Part shown: in pieces, positions 7,562 through 11,784 of the stretch
How positions within the stretch are numbered: position 1 is the stretch's first letter
Layout: each line of letters opens with the position of its first letter
NCBI GenBank assembly: GCA_004380135.1
Contig: QXCR01000378.1
Location: 1 to 11,784, forward strand
Direction: 5' to 3'
Source: Stemphylium vesicarium
Taxonomy: Eukaryota; Ascomycota; Dothideomycetes; Pleosporales; Pleosporaceae
Length of the DNA stretch: 11,784 nucleotides
Notes under the pieces: model-generated
Databases searched by the model: none
The model's input: the letters and a program-made list of their open reading frames with translations, nothing else
Told to the model about the DNA's origin: nothing
Made by a program: the position numbers and the translations under genes

Positions 7562-10500
7562 ATAGGTAGTCCTAAAACGACCCTTTATAACGTACGAGAT
7601 ATAAATCTATAGAACCTTAGGTTAAGAATAGAAGTCTTAGTATATAGATATAAGATAATAGCGACTATTAATAGTAATACTATCTAGATAATTATCTCGT
7701 CATAAGTAGTAGAAAGATATAATATACCCTACTAGGCTAAGAAATAGTTAGTACAAGTAGTATTAGCTAACGACAACCCTATGGGATATAGGGGCGGTAT
7801 AATAAGGCTAGAGACCTAACTAGTATTACTAGACGTAGTAGGGATAAAGGACTAGACGAATATTAACATTATAGATCTTAGAGAAGAAGATATATTAATT
7901 AGCTATAATTAGTTAATTAAGCATAATCTAGCTATTAATTGGCTAAAGAAGATAATACTCGGCCGAGAACCTACGCGCAAGGTTGCCAGAGTACGAAAAG
8001 AGACACGCCTAATAGTCTAGAGCTTATCTAAGAATAGGAGGATTAGTAAGATCTTATCTTATAAGATCGTAAGAATCTATAAGAAGGACCCTAAGAAAAT
8101 AGGAGTTATATAGTTAAAACGCGCTACAACTATAAAAAAAAGGCTTATACTACTAAATATTCTAAAGGAATATAATACGAATAAGTTTAGAGAACTATTT
8201 AAGGAAATAAAAGTAACTAAGTTAGTAGATTACTAGAATTAGAATTACGAGATCTACATCTAAGAAGGAGCTAAGCTCGTCCTAGGACTAATGTACCTAA
8301 TCGCGCCCGAGCACGAGCTAGAGTTGCGCGAGTACCTTAGAAAGAACCTAAGTAAACGATTCATACGCGAAAGCGAAAGCCTAATAGCTTCGCCTATACT
8401 ATTTATTAAGAAAGCTAATAGAAAGTAGCAACTATATATTAACTACTAAAGGGTAAATAGTAGTATAATAAAGAATTAATACCTACTACTACTAATAACG
8501 GAACTTATAAATTAACTCTAAGGAGTAAAGTAATTTATAAAATTTAACGTTTAGAAAGAATTTTATTATATTTAAATTACTAAAGAATATAAGTAGAAGA
8601 CCGCCTTTAAAACGAAGTACGGACTATATAAGTATATAGTTATGCCGTTTAGATTAATAAACGCGCTAGTAATCTTTTAGGTAGTTATTAATAAGGCACT
8701 CTATAAGTATCTAGGAATCTTTATAGCCGCCTACTTAGACGATATACTAATATATTCTAAAGGCACGCTAGAAGAATATATAGAATATGTAAAGAAGGTA
8801 CTATAGAAGCTTAAGTAATATAAGGTATACCTATAACCTATAAAGTATAAATTCTATATAAAGGAAATAGAATTCCTAGAGTTTATTATCTTAATAGAAG
8901 ATATAAAAATAAATCTAAAAAAGATCTAGACTATATAGAAATAGCTAACCTCTAAAATAGTTAAGAATATATAATTCTTTCTAGAATTTATAAACTTTTA
9001 TAGAAAGTTTATTAGGAACTACTTCTAGATTATAATACTACTTATAGAGATTATAAAGAAAGAAGTAGAGTTTAAATAAGAAAAGGAATACTAAGAGGCT
9101 TTTAACTAACTAAAGTAGGTATTTCTTAAAGCCCCTATACTTAAGATATATAACCCTAGATATAAGACGCGAGTTGAGACTAACGCGTTAGATTATATAC
9201 TTGGCGCTATACTATCATAGCTATATAATAATAGGAAGTAGAGACTAGTATTCTACTATTCTAGAAAGTTCTCTAGAGTAGAACTTAACTATAATATTTA
9301 TAATAAGAAGCTACTTAGAGTAGTTAACGCCTTTAAATAATAGAAAGTATACTTATTAGAACTTCTAGACTAGATTAAAGTATTTTCTAATTACTAGAAC
9401 CTAATAAGCTTTATAATAACTAAGAAGCTTAATAGAAGATAAGTCTAATAAGTTAAGATACTTTCTTAGTTTAACTTTAAAATTACTTACTAAGCTAAAA
9501 CGCTTAATAGAGCGGTAGACGCTTTAAGCCGAAGATCTAATCTACGAGAAGAAGGTTATAAGGAACCACACGACGCAGTACTTAAGAAGATGCCCGACGG
9601 CAGTCTTAAGTACAACTAGCCGGAACTAGCCAGAATAGCCAAGGTAACCGCGCAGGTAGGGACGCTACAACAACATTGGCAGCAGGAAGCAGCTAATTAG
9701 CAGTTCGAGCCCGAGGCAAACGGCTCCGACGAACTATTACAAGACGAAAAGGAGTACTAAGATATAGTTTTAAAAGAACAAATCTATATACCCTTATATA
9801 TAAGGAGAGACCTTATTATAGAACTACACGAGTCCCTAGAATATAGACACGTAGGACTAGAAGAAATAGTTAGATAACTAGTAAAGGTATTTACTATACC
9901 ACGCTTACGAGTATAGGTATAGAATATCCTAAGTAACTATTTAGCATATTACTAGAATAAGCCTAAGAGACATAAGCTCTATAGCCTACTATAACCCTTA
10001 TAGCCGCTAGAATAACTATAGACTAGTATAATAATAGACTTTATTATAAAGCTCCTAAAATTATTAGAACTAGAATTAGTAAGACTCTATAATATAGTAC
10101 TAGTTATTATTGATTAACTAACTAAAGCAATAAAGTTTATGCCTATAGAAGAGACTATTATAGTAGAAGAATGCGCGTATAAAGTTACTAAGGCACTAGT
10201 ATTAGAGCATAGGATGCCTAAAGAGTTTATTACTAATTATGACAAATTATTTACGTCTAAGTATTAGGACACATTCCTAGTAAAATTAGGTGTAAAAAAG
10301 AAGCTATTAACTAGCTTCTACTCTAAAACGGATAGCTAGACGGAATAAATAAACTAGACACTAGAATAGTATCTAAGGATATACGCTAATAAGCTATAAG
10401 ATAACTAGGTTAAACTCTTACTAATAGCTTAATTAGCCTATAATAGCACGAAATTAGTAACTACGAAGTACTTACCGCACTATATAAATTATAGATATAA

Positions 10501-11100
10501 GCTAGTTACTTATTAAGATCTAAAGGATATAGAAAGTATTATAGTAGGCGTAGATAATAAAGCCTGCCTTATATAAGAACTCTATAAAGAACTAAGTAAG
10601 AATATAGCTTAGAGGAACCTTATAATATCTAGAAGCGCGAATAAGTAAAGAATTAAGGGACTAATCTTTAAAGAGGGAGATAAAGTTCTCTTATTAAGAT
10701 AAAATTTAAAAGTTAAGAGGCTATATAGAAAATTAGATAACCTTTAAATAGAACCCTTTAAAGTTCTAGAGGTAATAGGTTTAGTAAATTATAAACTCTA
10801 ATTACTACTAGATATACGCATCTATCTTATCTTCTATAAGAAACTACTAGAATTAGTACCCTTAAATACTAAGCTAGTAATAGATATAAAGCTTAAAGAT
10901 AATAAGTATAAAGTTAAAGAAATTAAGGACCTATAGAAGTTTAGAGGTTAGTAAAAGTACTTAGTTAAGTAGAAAGAATAGCCTAAGAGCTATAATACTT
11001 AGAAACTTAAAGGAAATCTAATAAATTATAAGTTACTAGTATAGAAATACTACTAGAAGTTTCTAAAGGAATTAAGATTATATTCGTAAAAAAGAAGAAG
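7562..11100 (+). pseudogene. Chromovirus pol: protease, RT, RNase H, integrase, chromodomain
   Basis: One frame (frame 2) holds the whole pol with dozens of TAG/TAA codons and no detected shift. The protease catalytic motif DSGA reads NSNT at 7670-7681. Reverse transcriptase spans about 8240-8900; its first catalytic Asp is Asn (8546-8548) but YLDD is intact (8732-8743). RNase H begins near 9100, with its first catalytic Asp changed to Asn at 9182-9184. Integrase has the HX6H pair (9827, 9848), with its two Cys now Tyr (9938, 9947). Its catalytic triad is Asp 10037, Asn in place of Asp at 10235, and Glu 10343; the last two are separated by 35 residues. A chromodomain lies at about 10890-11070 (YKVKEI then YLVK). 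The enzymes would copy element RNA into DNA and insert it, with the chromodomain steering to heterochromatin. Frame 3 to frame 2 fits a -1 gag/pol shift. Confidence 0.92.
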
Positions 11101-11104
11101 TAAT

Positions 11105-11489
11105 TAAAAGAGAGATTAAAGACGTTAGCCTATAACTAGCCTAGATTAGCTAATAGTTTAGGTAGTAATAGTTTAATAGTAGGAAGTTCCGTACTAGAGG
11201 TAGAATTCCTCTTAGCCTTCTCTTTAGTACGTTCCTAAAGATTTAGGATCGCGAGGTTATAATTAGCATAAGAATGCTTTCACGCCTCTACCTTCAGAAG
11301 CTCCCAACAAAGACGAGCTATAGCCTCCTTGGCCCGAGCAAGCTCTAGCTTCTTCTTACGCTTATCCTACTAAACCTTCTCTCACTCTTCCTTAGAAATA
11401 AAAAGACTACACTCCGCCTTTATAGAAATATAGCTAGTATAATAACTAGACTTAGTATCTATAAAGTAACGAAGATTCTTCTTCTTATA
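11105..11489 (-). pseudogene. Unrecognised minus-strand coding relic with a basic coiled-coil segment
   Basis: On the minus strand from 11489 to about 11150 one frame shows protein-like composition with only about half a dozen stops. Two of these are TGA, the rest TAG/TAA. The best-preserved part, about 11255-11370, keeps normal CpA/TpG and encodes KRKKKLELARAKEAIARL followed by WELLKVEA, a likely amphipathic helix or coiled coil. A Ser/Thr-rich piece (NSTSSTELPTI) follows. I do not recognise a family. It may be the C-terminal part of a gag or transposase belonging to yet another element. It is bounded on one side by the truncated chromovirus and on the other by the TA target site of pogo element 2. 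Confidence 0.35.
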
Positions 11490-11532
11490 ACGTAAAGCAC
11501 CAGTGAGCCGGCCACCCCAGTGAGCCGGCCAC
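11490..11532 (+). repeat. Left TIR of pogo element 2 with a doubled 16-bp motif
   Basis: The TIR starts ACGTAAA. It contains CCAGTGAGCCGGCCAC twice, at 11500-11515 and 11517-11532, again with 17-bp spacing. The motif has a GTG..CCGG..CAC dyad. The sequence differs from the motif of element 1 but the architecture is the same. These are probably transposase binding sites. The extent of the TIR is inferred, because its partner is not in the window. Confidence 0.8.
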
Positions 11533-11569
11533 TTTTTCTTGGCATCGCGAACACCACGTACGAAGTGCA

Positions 11570-11784
11570 ATGCAATCTCAAAACAAGCCTAACTCATCGT
11601 ACGAAGAAGGCAGAATTGATCTTGCTCTTCAGGCCTATAACTTAGGCCAATTCAAGAGCCTGCGACGCGCTGCTGCAGCCTTTAGCGTACAACATCAGCG
11701 GCTCTCTGATCGGCTTCACGGAATCACAAATCGACGCCAAACACGGCCTGGAATCTCAAAGCTTACTGTAACAGAGGAGCAAAC
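11570..11784 (+). CDS. pogo/Fot1-type transposase, N-terminal part, intact (partial)
   Basis: ATG 11570 opens a frame of 71 codons plus two bases that is not interrupted before the window edge. The protein begins MQSQNKPNSSYEEG and continues into a psq-type helix-turn-helix with LALQAYNLGQF and RAAAAFSV, then LTVTEEQ at the start of the next DNA-binding region. It aligns without gaps over 59 residues (EGR to EQ) to the start of the dead transposase at 2909. That supports both the family and the start choice. The domain would bind the element's TIR. No RIP-type stop is present. The catalytic domain is outside the window, so activity is unknown. Confidence 0.85.
   Translation, partial: MQSQNKPNSSYEEGRIDLALQAYNLGQFKSLRRAAAAFSVQHQRLSDRLHGITNRRQTRPGISKLTVTEEQ

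Larger units (their letters stand above)
5208..11100 (+). mobile_element. Ty3/gypsy chromovirus, RIP-degraded, 3' LTR missing
   Basis: The element starts TGTTAC at 5208 and runs through an LTR-like segment, gag, protease, reverse transcriptase, RNase H, integrase and a C-terminal chromodomain. The integrase comes after RNase H and a chromodomain is present, which places it among the Ty3/gypsy chromoviruses common in fungi. All domains carry RIP-type damage, and no indel was detected in the pol frame. Copies or remnants of the first 170 bp of the LTR were searched for by eye after the chromodomain and not found, so the element appears truncated near 11100. A 5-bp target duplicate of GAGAT (5203-5207) was also not found downstream. 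Confidence 0.85.
11490..11784 (+). mobile_element. Second pogo/Fot1-type transposon, left end, no RIP damage
   Basis: The left end begins ACGTAAAGCACC immediately after a TA (11488-11489), like pogo element 1. It carries a TIR with internal repeats, then a leader of about 40 bp and a transposase gene open to the window edge. CpA and TpG are frequent, unlike the flanking decayed sequence. The rest of the element and its right TIR lie outside the window, so completeness cannot be judged. Confidence 0.85.

Noticed and set aside
11382..11570. A 62-codon open frame on the minus strand across the left TIR of pogo element 2
   Set aside because: It needs a TTG start, crosses the TIR and TA target site of a mobile element, and joins two unrelated sequences. 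Only its part left of 11489 reflects the older minus-strand relic.
11766..11773. CTGTAACA, the inverted partner of the TGTTACAG LTR start at 5208, as a possible 3' LTR end
   Set aside because: It lies inside the open transposase frame of pogo element 2 and encodes part of LTVTEEQ, which aligns to the other transposase. The match is chance.
1..11784. A new defence system, gene cluster or RNA gene
   Set aside because: Everything recognisable belongs to known retrotransposon and pogo-type families. No tRNA, rRNA, riboswitch or operon-like gene group is visible.

Overview
This window looks like a transposon graveyard in an AT-rich block of a filamentous ascomycete (Pezizomycotina-type) genome. 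CpA and TpG are scarce and TpA is everywhere over most of its length. Almost every reading frame is broken by TAA or TAG codons lying where a Gln (CAA/CAG) or Trp (TGG) codon is expected. That is the signature of repeat-induced point mutation (RIP: C to T on either strand, preferring CpA). I see no host gene, rRNA, tRNA or CRISPR array.

Layout from left to right. (1) Bases 1-468 hold the 3' end of a Ty1/copia element: the tail of RNase H, a polypurine tract, and a 251-bp LTR whose ends match as 7-bp inverted repeats. (2) Bases 469-2814 hold the remains of a Ty3/gypsy-type element on the minus strand, with a recognisable gag at about 1600-2460. Its 5' LTR probably starts on the minus strand at 4850 and is split by the next element. 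(3) Bases 2829-4677 are a structurally complete 1849-bp pogo/Fot1-type DNA transposon with 42-bp terminal inverted repeats and a TA target duplication. Its transposase is dead but stays in one frame. (4) Bases 4851-5207 are unassigned RIP-altered sequence. (5) From 5208 to about 11100 runs a plus-strand Ty3/gypsy chromovirus: LTR, gag, protease, reverse transcriptase, RNase H, integrase and chromodomain, all RIP-damaged. No 3' LTR follows. (6) Bases 11105-11489 hold an unrecognised minus-strand coding relic. (7) From 11490 to the window end is the left end of a second pogo/Fot1-type element with no visible RIP. Its transposase frame is open from 11570 to the end and is probably the only intact coding sequence here.

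The implied order of events is: antisense gypsy inserted; pogo element 1 landed in its LTR; chromovirus inserted; RIP acted on all of these; pogo element 2 inserted later into the decayed sequence (or escaped RIP). The nesting follows from the boundaries seen. The timing is inference. The RIP damage is patchy: islands of roughly 100-350 bp keep normal CpA/TpG, and inside the chromovirus LTR a mildly and a heavily altered copy of one repeat lie 72 bp apart.
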